Part shown: positions 20,140 to 31,560 of the stretch, piece by piece
How positions within the stretch are numbered: the stretch's first letter is position 1
Layout of the letters: every line of letters begins with the position of its first letter
The notes under the pieces: model-generated
The model's database searches: none
The model's input: only the letters and a program-made list of their open reading frames with translations
What the model was told of the DNA's origin: nothing
Assembly (NCBI RefSeq): GCF_011386835.1
Contig: NC_088798.1
Span: forward strand, 2,976,001 to 3,040,000
DNA: 64,000 nucleotides
Direction of reading: 5' to 3'
Source of the DNA: Chrysemys picta bellii
Taxonomy: Eukaryota > Chordata > Testudines > Emydidae
Made by a program: the position numbers and the translations under genes

Positions 20140-20340
20140 GCCAGCCAGCAAGATAGCAACAATGAGCATGTTAATGAGGAGCGCTATGCAAATTCTCCTT
20201 TCCTCCAATTAACAAAAGGAGCACTTGGCTTTCTCATGCACCGGGTCCCTCCGGTTCCAGCCAGCCCTCCCTCCCCCCCACTTGGGCTTATTAATGTCCT
20301 TTGCCAAATTGCCTCTGAGTGGGGTTTTGGAGGCCCCCCC
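20140..20340. promoter_or_regulatory. Candidate enhancer with octamer site
   Basis: The block has 'atgagcatgttaatgaggag', 'gcgctatgcaaattctcctt' (a perfect POU octamer ATGCAAAT near 20187), 'caattaacaaaaggagc' and 'gggcttattaatgtcctttg'. This density of homeodomain, POU and SOX-like cores in a low-CpG stretch is typical of deeply conserved developmental enhancers. Neither conservation nor activity can be seen from one sequence. Confidence 0.38.
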
Positions 20341-23330
20341 ACAGCCCTGCGGTCGGAGCAGCTGGGTCCCAATCTCCTCTGAGCCCTGCGGGCTTGGGGT
20401 GCCAGACCCTCCCACTCCCCCTTCCCCTTGTGCTTCAGCGTCCAGGCACTGAGGGACCCTGCCCCCCCGGGAAACCCGGGGGGCTGAGGATGGGGCACAG
20501 GAGCCTCGGGGCAGAGCCTGAGCCCGCCCCCCGACATGCCCCCGAAGAAGCCCGGCTCCCCCCTGTAAGCTGGACCTTGCCCCGCACCAGGGACCCCTCA
20601 TGTCACTGGTCGAGCACGGCCTGGCCTGGCCCAGTCGGCAGGGGATGGACCCACCGGGACCAACAGGGCTGTGCCCATTCTGATGCCAATCGGCCTCCAC
20701 ACACAGCTCCCGGATGGGCCCCTATTCCCTCCCAGGGCAATTCACACCCCAGGGCTGCTCTGTGCAGTATGGCCATGTCCTTCCTGGGCTGGGGCAGCCA
20801 CAGCGGGAGGAGACCTGGGAGCCCACGCGGCCACGCACTCCACGGGAGCTGCCCTGCGTGTGCCAGGCGAGGGCGGAATGTACCCAGCCCGGGGGCAGGA
20901 GCAGACAGGCTGCACCCTGGTCTGGTGCCCTGAACGTAGCTCCCCTCAGAGCCACATGGGCCGGGGAAAGCAGCCAGGAGGGGATGCTTTCAGAGACATT
21001 CAAGCTAAGTGTGCCCTGCACCCCAGGGTGGCACCAGCTCTTCCCCTGGTTCCCAGCAGCACCGCCGACCCCTCTGGCCAGGGCAGCCCCACTGAACGCG
21101 CCAGGCGTGGGGAATTACTGCCCCTCTGCCCATGGCTTGGTCTGGCACTACCCCCTCCCCGAGCAAAATCTCTCCGGGGCATTTCCTCGGCAGCAAAACC
21201 AATCGGATGGTCATCCCAACTCGCACGCCAGCAGCCGAGCTCAGGGGCCCATTGTGCCAGGGGCTGCACCCCCGCACCCGACAGACAGGCCCTGCCCCAT
21301 CACCGCCTCCAGTCTCAATGCCAGGCCTGGGGGGGGGGAGAGGAAGATGCTGGGCCAAGCTCCTCTAGCAGGCAGAGACAGGGACACAAGCGACCATGCT
21401 GCCCCCCAGCTTCCCCCTTCAGGGAGCAGGGCAGATGGCAACAGAGGGCCCAGGCCAGCTGCTGGACTAGGACCAGGTGCCCACGGATGGGCAGAGAGGT
21501 GGGGCTGATGCCACGCCAGCCCAGTCCACGCTACTCTTTAAGGGCACTCTCCTTTGGTTGCTATAGCAACAGCATGGCACCCACCGGCCATCACCCAGGC
21601 CTGCTCTGAGCTGGGGTGCGCAGTGCTATCCCCGGAAATGCCCGTCTGATGCTGAATGCGCCCAAAGGAGCATCTCCTGCCCCGCCTCGCACCGAGGATG
21701 GACCCGGCCCCCTGCAGCAGGCCCTGCCGTGGGCGCTGCCCGTCTCTGAAGCAGCACGGCCCCGTGATTCCCTTGGGGCCCTGCTGGCTGAGGTGTCGCC
21801 CCCCCTTGGCACGCAGCCCAGCAATGGGGCCCAGCGGGCGGGTATTTCCTGGGGGTTGGGGCGTCACCACAGGGTCCCCCTGCACCGCTCAGCATTGGGC
21901 TCCCAAGTTCCAGGGGACGCAGCAGCTAAACAGATGGGTAACAGGCACCAAGGAGAGGATCTATGGACCACATCCCATCCCTCAGGCCACTGCCCCATCG
22001 TCCCCCCCCACCCACACACCAAGGAGCCAGGGGGCCCCCCCTTTTCCCTAGGCAGGCTGGGCTGCAACCTGCCCTCAGAGATCTCCCCAGCCCCCCACAA
22101 CCAGGAGGGGCAGGGATGTCCCCATGGCTGCCAGAGCCCTACACGCAGCTCCACTGTCTGCACCTGCCATCCATGGGTTCAGACCCAGGCCGCTGCTGCC
22201 TGGGATGGGCCGTGAAAGGGGACCCGAGGCCACCCCAGCTTCTGCAGGGCAGCACACCCAGCGCCGCAGCCACTGCGGCAGGAGAGTTTGGGGCTCCCCT
22301 CTTCAGGGCAGGGCGGGGTCACCGTGACCAGCCAGTGCCCCTAAACTCAGCCTCCAGGAGCTGAATTCACACCCCAACGCACTGCCCCTCGCGGCCTCCA
22401 GCAGAGTGAGCGAGAGGATCCGGTCCTGCCCACGCTGCTGCCAGCTGCAAAGCCTGGCAGACTCCGCCCCAACCTGCCGCTGAGCCGCCCAGGATGCCCT
22501 GAGCCATGCCCCAAAGCTGCGGAGCAGAGCGCGGGCCGTGTGGGACCCAGCAGCCAGCCAGCCCTACAGGGCGCTCACGCCCCAGCTGGGAGAGGGCAAG
22601 TGGTCGGTTGGAGGACAGGGTGGAATTGCATACGGCGTCCAGGTGCATCAGGAACACGGCATAGCCAGATGCAACCTAACTGGGCAGGGAGAGATGCTCT
22701 CGCCAATGGGCCTGTCACCACCAATACCCCTCAGCTCCTTGCCCGCCCCTTCGTGCTGCCTGCCCCCCTCCCCGGCCCTCACACCTACAGCCCAGCAGCG
22801 CCCCGCTCTGGGGGTCCTGAGGTCACATACACACACATCACGGCCAGCAGCACCCCCTCCCACGCGCCCTGCAGGAACCAGCACTGGGGGAGAGCCGGGA
22901 GCTCAGCCTGGGGCCCACCGAGCCCTGGGCCTCCCTGCTGAGGCTGCCGACAAGGGGGCAGCAAGAACCACGGGCGATGGCAGCTTCTGGGCCTACGGGG
23001 AGCCCGGCTGAGCCCCCCCAACTCATCACACGAGCCACCCAAGAGCCTTGTCTGGGAGGCAGGGCTGGCAAAGGCTGGACCCCGGCACCTGCCCCTCTCC
23101 CCCAGACGCTCCCGCTCTAACAGCGGCCATACGAGCAGAGCTCCCAGGAAACCCGCCCATCCATCCCAAACCCCCATCACCCTCAACCGCAGCGTCAACC
23201 CGCCTGGCCAATCCAGGGGCATCGTGAGCTGATGGGCCTGTGAACCCCGGTCTCCCAGCGGGCTGCCCCCCACTGCACCTCCCAGAGGCTCAGAGCACCC
23301 AGCGGGGCTTCTACGGCAGGGGCGCCCAAA
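20341..23330. other. Intron 2, GC-rich unique sequence
   Basis: About 3 kb of GC-rich sequence with many overlapping open frames on both strands that share no domain, codon pattern or splice-site logic. I see no gene or recognisable mobile element. Confidence 0.5.
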
Positions 23331-23334
23331 CTGC

Positions 23335-23396
23335 CCCCTAGACAAAAAGCCCCGAATATCAAGACTGTCCCTATAAAATCTGGTCACCCTGCTTAG
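23335..23396 (-). repeat. DNA-transposon MITE end fragment
   Basis: On the minus strand this reads 'cagggtgaccagattttata' then 'gggacagtcttgatattcgg'. A widespread turtle MITE begins with CAGGGTGACCAGAT. Only one end is left. Confidence 0.55.
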
Positions 23397-23479
23397 AAAT
23401 CTATAGGCTGAGTCGCCCAGGAATGATGACTGCAATTCCATCCCCAGCCCTGGCAGGGCAGTGAGGATGAGCATCTGGA

Positions 23480-23640
23480 GTGGGGGGACAGAGTGTCAGG
23501 GTTCTAGTCCCTGTGCCTCGGTTTCCCCACTGGCAGCAATGGGACTAATGATCCTGCGGGGTGGGAGGCTGTGTGCCATACTGTCTGCAAAGTGCTTTGA
23601 GATCCTGGGACAAAGGGCAAAAATCCCAGGTCGTTCTAGA
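23480..23640 (+). repeat. MIR/CORE-SINE-like fragment
   Basis: The motifs run in order: 'agggttctagtccctgtgcc', 'tcggtttccccactggcagc', 'aatgggactaatgatcctgc' and 'caaagtgctttgagatcctg'. The last is the common 3' region of amniote MIR-like SINEs. Confidence 0.65.
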
Positions 23641-24237
23641 CACACACGGGGAAATGGCTTGCTCTCCCAGACGAGAGGCCCCGTGTGAAGCCAGCTCTCT
23701 CCTCCCAGCCAGGGGCTGCCAGGCAGACGAAGAAAGCCAGGGCCAGGAACACAGACAGACGGCAGCCTGGGGGCTCTGGATACTGGCTGCAGGCTGGGGA
23801 AGCTCCCTGAGGCTGGCCCGCTGGGCTGGACACCACTATGAAGCGTGGGGGCCACTCTGGCACCTGGGCGCCTCCAGCTATGGCCCCCCCCCATACCACC
23901 CTACAACCTGCCATGGGCTCGGAGCCCTGATCAGTCCTGCTTGGGCTCCTCCCTACTGCTCAACCTCGCGATCGCAGGGGATCATAGCCTGAGCCCATCG
24001 CCCTGGTATCTGGGCTCCTGGAATCTCCTCTCCCCTCCCTGTGACGAGCCCTGTGGTAGCAGTTACTGGCACCCACTGATTTCACGGCTCCCCCCACGGG
24101 GTCCTCAAACATTAGGGTCAGGCCTGTTCCAATGGGGCTGCCCTGCTTTTGTACCCGCGGGGAGCCGAGCGGGTATGGGGCCATGGCGTGGGTACAAAGT
24201 GCTGCAGGGCTCCTGGGCCGGGACAGAGGGGACACCC

Positions 24238-24615
24238 AAAGCCCCCCACATAACACACAATGGCATCACACACAGCCTGGACCCCCGCGTAACACACAAT
24301 GGCGTCACACACAGGCTGCCCCTCCCCCCACCCCCGTGTAACACACAACAGCATCGCACACAGCCCGGGCCCCCTGCGTAACACACAATGGTGTCACACA
24401 CAGGCCGCCCCCGTGTAACACACAACAGCATCGCACACAGCCTGGACCCCCGCGTAACACACAATGGTATCACGCACAGCCTGACCTTCCCCCAGCATAA
24501 TACACAACAGTGTCACACAACAGCGTCGCACACAGCCCGGGCCCCCTGCGTAACACAAAAAGGCCAGGCCCCCCGACATCACACACACTCACACAACATC
24601 ACACCAAGTGGCACC
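24238..24615. repeat. Tandem repeat rich in ACACA, about 40-bp units
   Basis: Eight or nine imperfect units of the form 'cgtaacacacaatggcatca' followed by 'cacacagcctggaccccc', with variants. Units differ by substitutions and short C-rich insertions. The cysteine-rich minus-strand frames across it are products of the repeat. Confidence 0.88.
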
Positions 24616-24639
24616 GGAGCCGACTCACCTGCTGAATGA

Positions 24640-25770
24640 TTCAGATAATAACGTGGCATGGAGAGGACACTTATAAAGTTTGCGGACAATACCAAGCTGG
24701 GAGGAGTTGCAAGTGCTTTGGAGGAGAGGATTAAAATTCAAAATGATCTGGACAAACTGGAGAAACGGTGTGAAGTAAATAGGATGAAATGCAATAAGGA
24801 CAAACACAAAGTACTCCACTTAGGAAGGAACAATCAGTTGCACACATACAAAATGGGAAATGACTGCCTAGGAAGGAGTACTGCGGAAAGGGAGCTGGGG
24901 GCCATAGCTGACCACAAGCTAAGTCTGAGTTAACAGTGTGACACTGCTGCAAAAAAAGCGAACCTCATTCTGGACTGTATTAGCTGGAGTGTTGTAAGCC
25001 AGACACAAGCTTCCCGGCTCTCCGAGCTCTGGTCAAGTGAAAAAATTCTTCTGCTCTACTCCGCACTGATTAGGCCTCAGCTGGAGTATTGTGTCCAGTT
25101 CTGGGCGCCACATTTCAGGAAAGATGGGGACAAATTGGAGAAAGTCCAGAGAAGAGCAACAAAAACGATGAAAGGTCTAGAAACCATGACCTATGAGGGA
25201 AGATTGGAAAAACTGGGTTTGTTTAATGTGGAGAAGAGAAGACTGAGAGGGGACATGATACCAGTTTTCAAAGACATAAAAGGTTGTTACAAGGAGGAGG
25301 AAGGTAAATTGTTCTCCGAGGCGAGGAAAAGAGGCAATAGGCTTAAATCGCAGCAAGGGCGGTTTAGGATGGACATCAGGAAAAACTTCCTAACTGTCAG
25401 GGTGGTTAACACTGGAATAAATTGCCCAGGGAGGTGGTGGAATCTCCATCATTGGAGATTTGTAAGAGCAGGTTAGACAAGGGATGGTCAGGGACAGTCT
25501 AGATCAGGGGTAGTCAACAGGCGGATCATGGACCAAGTCTTGACTGCCAGACGCTTTTGAACAGACCACACACTCTTTTTATTTACTATCATCATGATTG
25601 TTGTCATTTTTGTATTATTTTCTCTAGAGTCTGGACCTTGACTGTACCTGGCCCCAGAAACGTGGACTTTGACAATAAATAATTGATCACTGCTGGCCTA
25701 GATAATCCTTAGTTCTGCCATGAGTGCAGGGGATGATCTCTCGAGCTACCTTCCAGTCCTTCTATTCGAT
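24640..25770 (+). mobile_element. CR1 LINE 3' end, interrupted by a hAT MITE
   Basis: The end of a CR1 reverse transcriptase ORF can be followed: 'FADNTKLGGVASALEERI', then 'NDLDKLEKRCEVNRMKCNKD', then after an in-frame stop and a shift 'LEKVQRRATKTMKGLETM' and 'KRRLRGDMIPVFKDIKGCYK'. The 3' UTR follows ('aatccttagttctgccatga', 'ctctcgagctaccttccagt'). It is 5'-truncated, as usual for CR1, and carries stops and frameshifts. A hAT-type MITE at 25505-25695 splits the 3' UTR. Confidence 0.9.
25505..25695. mobile_element. hAT-type MITE inside the CR1 tail
   Basis: 191 bp with imperfect terminal inverted repeats (CAGGGGTAGTCAAC at the left; CAGCAGTGATCAAT read inward from the right). Near-matching 8-bp target duplications flank it, GTCTAGAT (25497-25504) and GCCTAGAT (25696-25703). 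Eight-base duplications and CAG...CTG ends are hAT features. Removing it restores a continuous CR1 3' UTR. Confidence 0.78.
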
Positions 25771-26120
25771 AAGGACCGTGACATCACACTGCGTCACACG
25801 TGACATCACGCCTTTCCGCCAGCTGGGGGAGGCTAGCCCCCAGCCCCGCCCCTTCCATGCCCTCCCCCCCCCCACTGGTCCCTGCCCCAGGCTAGCGCCC
25901 CCAGGCCCGGAGCACCGGGAGAGCGGGTGGCACGGCCCGAGCTGGGGCCACCACACAGAGTGGGAAGCGGGAGGGGGGCTCTGGGGGCGGAGCATGGGTG
26001 GGGACACATCTGGCTGTTTGGAGCGGCACAGCCTCCCCAGCCTACAATACCCGCCGCCCATGTCTGGTGCCTCACAATGACACACCGTGACATCATGATC
26101 CCCCAAGAAAAGGGGGGGGG
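25771..26120. other. Intron 2, no gene recognised
   Basis: GC-rich unique sequence containing 'gtgacatcac' palindromes near 25778, 25800 and 26088 that resemble CREB/ATF half-site pairs. No exon or element. Confidence 0.4.
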
Positions 26121-26124
26121 AACA

Positions 26125-26375
26125 CACTGGGCTGGGGGTCCAGCAACCTGAGTTCAAATCCCCACTCTGCAACTTTGGGTAAATCCCAGGATGTGTGAGC
26201 ACACGCACCGTTCCTCAGTTTACCATCCATGCAATAAGGCTAATGATTTGTCTGCGTAGCCTGGGAGCTTCTTGCTGGCAGGGGCTGTCTCATTGTGTGT
26301 CCGGGCAGCACCTAACACAACAGGGCCCTGATCTCAGCTGGGGCCGGCAGGTGCTACCATAATACACCTGGTAAG
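26125..26375 (+). repeat. Sauropsid MIR-like SINE
   Basis: A fairly long copy: 'gtccagcaacctgagttcaa', 'ctgcaactttgggtaaatcc', 'gttcctcagtttaccatcca', then the tail 'cagcacctaacacaacaggg' and 'ccctgatctcagctggggcc' ending 'gcaggtgctaccataataca'. The tail matches the 3' ends of SINEs common in turtles and crocodiles. Confidence 0.72.
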
Positions 26376-27925
26376 GGCCCCATTGAGAAGTGGCCCTCGT
26401 CTGTGCATGCCCCCGGTCTCTGGGGTATTTCCCACACCCATCGGTGTGCAGGAGGCCACGCAGTGCCGTGCACGAGGTTTAACAGCCCAGCCAAGTTAAT
26501 TACGACAATCTCCTCCTGCGTGCACGCAACCCTGCCCCCGCCGGGGCCTCTGGGATGGCACTGCCAACCCCAGGGAGTGCCCAGTATAACAGGCCCCACT
26601 CCTGCAGCCAGGAGCAGCCCCATGGCAGCGATGGAGCCGCAGCAGCCAAGCGCTGGCCCAACACAAGCAGGGAGGGCAATCCGGGGCTGGGGTGGCCACC
26701 TGACTGCACCAGGCCCTTGCTGTCCTGTGGCCGCTGGCCCACGAGGCTGCCGGGTTCGCCGCAGAACAAGGCTGCTGCTATGAGACGAGCCAGGCTTGAC
26801 TTAAGGGCCCATAAAGACGGGTCCTTCGCTGCCTAGGCCGTCGCCAGGCTCCCTGCTCCTCTCCTGCCATCCGTCCAGCCCCAGCAGGGGCCAGCCAAGG
26901 GCCTGCCCAAGCCCAGTTAGTCCATAGGGCTATGATAGGGGCCTTTCCAACAACATGCTCGGCTCAGGCCCCAGAGGGGAGATGCCCCATTGTGCTCCGC
27001 TGGGACCTGGCAGCCCAGCCCTTCCCTGCCCCGGGACGGGCCCTGATTCCCTTTGGGGTGGGGGCAAACGAGAGACGTGCCCCCCCCCAGCGCTCACTCA
27101 CACACACACACACACACACACACATGCCCGCGTGCTCTGACTCCGCTCACTAGCCGCGGCCCTGAGGGCTGCGGTGCACGCAGGCCGGGGGCCACCTTCA
27201 AAGTGTTGTGGGGCGGATTAGCGGGATTAGGGAGCGGGTGAAAGGAGCCGTGCTGCTTCGGAGGAAGTCGCGCCGAGGGCAGGCTAAAAGAGCCATTTTC
27301 ACCTGGCCCGCCCGCAGCCGCCAGCCTCGCCTGTCACAACACGGCCGCGGGGGCCCCCGCTCTGCTCCGCAGCCCCTGTGCCCTGGGGGGGGAGGGAATA
27401 CAGCCAGTTGGATGCCTGGGGTGGGCACTGGAGGGTCTGAGGGGAGGGGTGCCTCCCCTCAAACAGCCCCAACAGGGAGCCCCCCCACCCTGCTGGCGGG
27501 GGCAGCAGCTGGGGGTCCTCCTTGCACGCAGAGAAGACCCCGGGCTGGGGGATGAATGCCGCAGACTAGGCCCCCCACAGACCCTTCTCTCACAACCCTG
27601 GCCCCCCAAAAGCAGGTTCTCCAGCCGCCTTTCCAACCAGACAAGGCAAAGGGCGACTAGCTTCCCCGGCCCAGCCTGCATCTATCGGTGCCAAACAAAC
27701 GTCTTTATCACTAGAAATCCCAAGGGCTGGCTTCTGGGGGTGGCGGGGGGGGGGGAGGGGAAAGGCCTCTCCTGAAGGAGCTCCCAGAGCCGCAGCCGGG
27801 GATGAGGGGCAGCGCGACCCCCCAAAATATGGGGGGGGGAGAGAGTCGGTTGGGAACCATTCACAGCTAAGACTCCTGTCAGCACTGACATAAATTTCCA
27901 CTGGTGTTGGCATTTAGGCCCTGGC
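26376..27925. other. Intron 2, GC-rich unique sequence
   Basis: Apart from the CA microsatellite there is no element or exon that I can support. Confidence 0.45.
27092..27125. repeat. (CA)n microsatellite
   Basis: About 14 CA dinucleotides beginning 'ctcactcacacac'. Confidence 0.95.
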
Positions 27926-27929
27926 TATT

Positions 27930-28175
27930 TCCATATGTATAGGGCTGCCTGGACTAATTATGCTAATCATCTCCTCTGTCGGGCGCTGTGAAAAATGGCT
28001 GCATTAGGCACTCCACTGCCTGCTAATGTGCCTTAATGCGGGGCTGAAACATACATTCATCCCCCTCTGAATGGGGGAATTTTTCCACTTTGCTGCCTTC
28101 ATTCAGGCCCGAAATGAAGGTTTTGAACTCAGACCACTTTTCCAGGCCCGAGGAGGAAGCAGAGAATAAAACTCT
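27930..28175. promoter_or_regulatory. Candidate conserved non-coding element
   Basis: A CpG-poor, AT-richer block: 'atttccatatgtatagggct', 'gactaattatgctaatcatc', 'aaaatggctgcattaggcac', 'cctgctaatgtgccttaatg'. Several TAAT/ATTA homeodomain cores and a CATATG E-box lie close together. Non-repetitive and non-coding. Confidence 0.38.
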
Positions 28176-28266
28176 TCTCGGCCCCTCTCCCTGCTCCCTC
28201 CCCCTGCCACCTAATAGAAAACACCAAACACTAAAATGCTGCCGTCCACAAAACTCTCGCCGGGTC

Positions 28267-28287
28267 TTTAAAAAAAAAAAAAAAAAT
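28267..28287 (+). repeat. Poly(A) tract
   Basis: An A run of about 18. It could be an old retroposon tail, but the sequence before it is not recognisable as one. Confidence 0.85.
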
Positions 28288-29391
28288 CAGCAATTTTTCC
28301 ATCCATCACAAGCGATCAATCGGTCACTTGGGGGGGGGGGGGGCAGGGGGGCTCTGAGAAGAGAGCCAGGAAGATACTTCCCCCCCCCACCATAGAAAAC
28401 CAAAGATTTCTGCCCTCACGCAGCTTTGGCAGATTGAGCCGGGCTCCGACGCTGAGCTGGCTTCAGACAAGAAAGCGCCTTTCACAGCCAGCCCCGGCTG
28501 CAGGGAGAAGATGCTTCAGAGCAAATGTCACAGCGGAGGGAGCAAACAAAGCAGATTGTGACGCTAACGGAGCAGGCTGCGGTGTGTTGGGGGGGCCAGG
28601 CGAGGATCTTCCGCTTGCGGCCTGAATACAAGCCTGGCTCCCTCTTTCGCTGGTGCGGAGAGCGAGGTCTGTCCCCGAGGGTCTGGGCTAGCATCTGGGT
28701 TGCCCCCTCCCCCCAAAAAAGTCCGGAGTAAATGATCTTGGGATGCCAGCCAGAGGTGGGCGCACCTGCCAGTCCCCTCTCTGGGGGGCAGTACACAGCA
28801 GGGGGAAGAGACACGCCCAGGCAGCTGAACTATACCAAGCGCAGGCTCCAGTCAGTCAGATGTCCCATCACCAGCTCTAAAGAGCCGTGGGATTTTGGGG
28901 GGCACCCAACTTGAGCCATCTCCCGCGGGCTAGTGGTTCACAGGGTGGTTGCTCAGCACTTCCCGACAGAGCGACTCCCACGGCATCACAGCACCCCAGG
29001 TCAGGCTCCCCACTTCCCTCTGGAAAACGGGGCCTGTGCACGGTCTCCCCGCTCGCTCTGCCACCCTCACCCAGAGCTCCCAACTCCTCCGGCCGCAGCC
29101 AGGAAGCGGCTACCAGGGGATCCGATGCGACTGCCCTGGCTTGGTTTCCCGTGACCTCTGCTGCCCACACCATCCAGTGACGGCCCTGATGGACTATATC
29201 CCCCCACCCGCAACGCTACTCCCCCTCCCCAGGCTAGTGTGCCGCAGACACCCCCCTACCCCCCATGCACATACTGCTCGCCAGCTGGCCTGGATTCCAG
29301 CCCAGCACCTACACCCCTCCTCCCGCAGGCCGGCTCCTCGCTCGGCTGTTAGCACCCCCAGTGCCTCTCTGGAGCCTGCCATTAGCCAGGA

Positions 29392-29400
29392 GACCACCCA
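29392..29400 (+). promoter_or_regulatory. GLI consensus-type site in intron 2
   Basis: GACCACCCA, identical to the GLI consensus. A single 9-mer is expected by chance about once in this much sequence, so on its own it is weak. Confidence 0.25.
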
Positions 29401-29960
29401 GCACTGCCAGTGCCCACCCCCAGCCTCTGCTCTGCAGACGCCGCCACTCCCCTCCCACTGGATTTCCTCGCCCCCGGGCCCAGCTGGGAGCAGAGGCCAG
29501 GGCGCAGCTCCTGGAATGTGCGCAGGCCCCCAGAACACCTCCCCAGCCCCCCCATGCTGGCCCTTTGACACATGGCTTCGTCCCTCTTTCAAGGGGCACT
29601 GCGTGGAGATGGCAGGTCAGCTCCAGACAGATCCCCCGGACTAGGGGCCCGTCGCCCAGCTCCCCCCCAGCGAGCTGCACGTGCCCAGGGGTTCGGCCCC
29701 CTCCTGCCAGCCCACTGCGTGCCACCACAGTGACGACACCTCCCCGAGCAGACAGCCCCATAAGCCACGCTGGCTCTGTCTGAAATGAAGCCAGGTGGCT
29801 ACAGAGAAGCCTGCCACACCGGGCGGGTCAACAGGCCACCAGTGCCTCCTGGTCCAACCCCAGCCAGGGCCGGGCCTGGCACTCAGGGTCCAACAGCCCA
29901 GCCGCTGAGCGGGGCACATGCTACCAGTCTCAGGTGCGAGGGGTCCAGCATGCACATTGG

Positions 29961-29976
29961 CCTCCAGGGGGCGCTG
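29961..29976 (+). promoter_or_regulatory. CTCF-like motif
   Basis: CCTCCAGGGGGCGCTG matches the CTCF core CCACCAGGGGGCGC except at one weakly conserved position. It lies in the middle of the long intron. Confidence 0.4.
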
Positions 29977-30939
29977 CTGCCCAGGAGCTCGGGAGCCGTG
30001 GGGGGACCTGCGGGTGGGATCTCGGTGAGGGCTGCTGACCAGCACCTGCCAGACAGCTTCCCTCCAGCATCTGCTACCCACCCACGGCTACTACCCAACT
30101 TCCCTCTGCCCTCCCCCCATGGCTGCCTCCCTCCCCCCATCCCTAAGTCCCGCCCCGCCCTCCCCAGGCTGATTCACAGAGGCCAGGCTCCGAATCTCCC
30201 CTCTCTGCCCCCCTGGTCCCACATACCGGAGCGTGGGGGCAGTGAGCCCCCCGCTTTCCACAGTCCTTCCGCCGGGGACAGGGAGCGGGGGAGATTCCCG
30301 CACGCCAGGTGGCTGGGAAGCTGCTGCACAGGGCACTGGGGCTAACGCAGCCTTCCCCTGACCCAGCTCTCGGCCCCATAAATCATCCTCAGCCCAGCCC
30401 CCTGGCCCTGCAAACACACTCAGACGGCCAGGAACAGCTGCCAGGTGGCCAGAGGTAACTCAACACTCAGCCGGGGGGTTCAAAGCCTCCAAGAAGCTAA
30501 TGGCTTTAGAGGCACCTAATTGAACATTTCCACAGGCAATCCCAGTTTACGGGCGCTGCCGCCTCTTTCCCCATCCCCCCCGGTGGATCAGGGCAGTCAA
30601 TAACCCCTTCTCCATCATGGGCATGGCCTGTATGGCCTGGGCCGGTTTCCATTTTCCACGTGCCACCCCTCCTGCTTCCAGCGGCAGCTGTAACCCTGTC
30701 ACGTTCCCTCCCTCCGCAACGGTCCCGATCCCGCCGGCCTGGTGCAGGAGGCGAGCTCTCATGACAGGCTCCACCATGGGAATGGAGCGGGCCCCTCACA
30801 GGCCGGCCCGATGCCGGCCTGCCCCGGGGAGGAGAGAGTCCGGCGGTAGAAAGATACCCAGATAACCCTTGCAAGTGACCCGCACCCACACGCTGCAGAG
30901 GAAGGCCAAAAAAAAAAAAAAAAAAAAATCACGTCCCTG

Positions 30940-31560
30940 CTAATCTGACCAGGGGGAAATTTCTTCCTGACCTCATATATGGCATGAACCTGTAGAAGAG
31001 AGTGCTCATTGCCACCTTAGAGCACTGGCCCCACCCAGCGCCATGTCCCATCTCCAGCCGGGGCCATCTCTGAAGAAGGAGACAAAAAAATCCCAGAATG
31101 CATTGGGGGAGGGAAAATCCCTTCCTGACCCCTGCCAGTGGGGGTCTGAAACCCTGAAGCATGAGTGTTTGGAACATAAGCCATAAACTGGAAGTGAGCC
31201 CCAGAGGTGCTGAGCCTGGCCCCCACCATCACAAGCGGTCCCACCAGAGAGTCATGTTCATACGTATCCTGCCCTCTCTTCAAACTCATTACGTTGTTTG
31301 CCCCCCACTGTTCCAGAACCTGAGCTCTCCGACGAGGAGAAACTTTCTGCTAATTCCCAGCCTGAATTGGCCCCTGGCCGGTTCGTACCCATTTGTTCCT
31401 GTGCCAGCACCACCCTTCAGCTTAACGAGCTCGTCGCCCTCCCTAGGTGGCGTTTACCCCGGGTGTATGGCAAGAGAGCAAAGATCAAATCCCCCCTTGG
31501 CTCCTCTCAGCAGCCAGGCCCTCAGGTCCCTTATCATCCTCACAGCTCTTCCCTGCACCA
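30940..31560 (-). repeat. Old CR1/L3-like LINE fragment, antisense
   Basis: Motifs seen when antisense CR1/L3 is read on the plus strand are present: 'gaaatttcttcctgacc', 'gggaaaatcccttcctgacc', 'cctgaattggcccctggccg' then 'ttcgtacccatttgttcctg'. The copy is diverged and its limits are approximate. Confidence 0.5.

Larger units (their letters stand above)
28290..30905. other. Intron 2, mostly unique GC-rich sequence
   Basis: No exon or complete element. It contains a G12 run near 28330, a GLI-type 9-mer at 29392 and a CTCF-like motif at 29961, listed separately, and ends in an A run at 30909-30928. Confidence 0.45.

Noticed and set aside
24394..24588. Cysteine-rich minus-strand frames in the ACACA repeat
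   Set aside because: Periodic translation of a tandem repeat; no signal peptide or known cysteine spacing.
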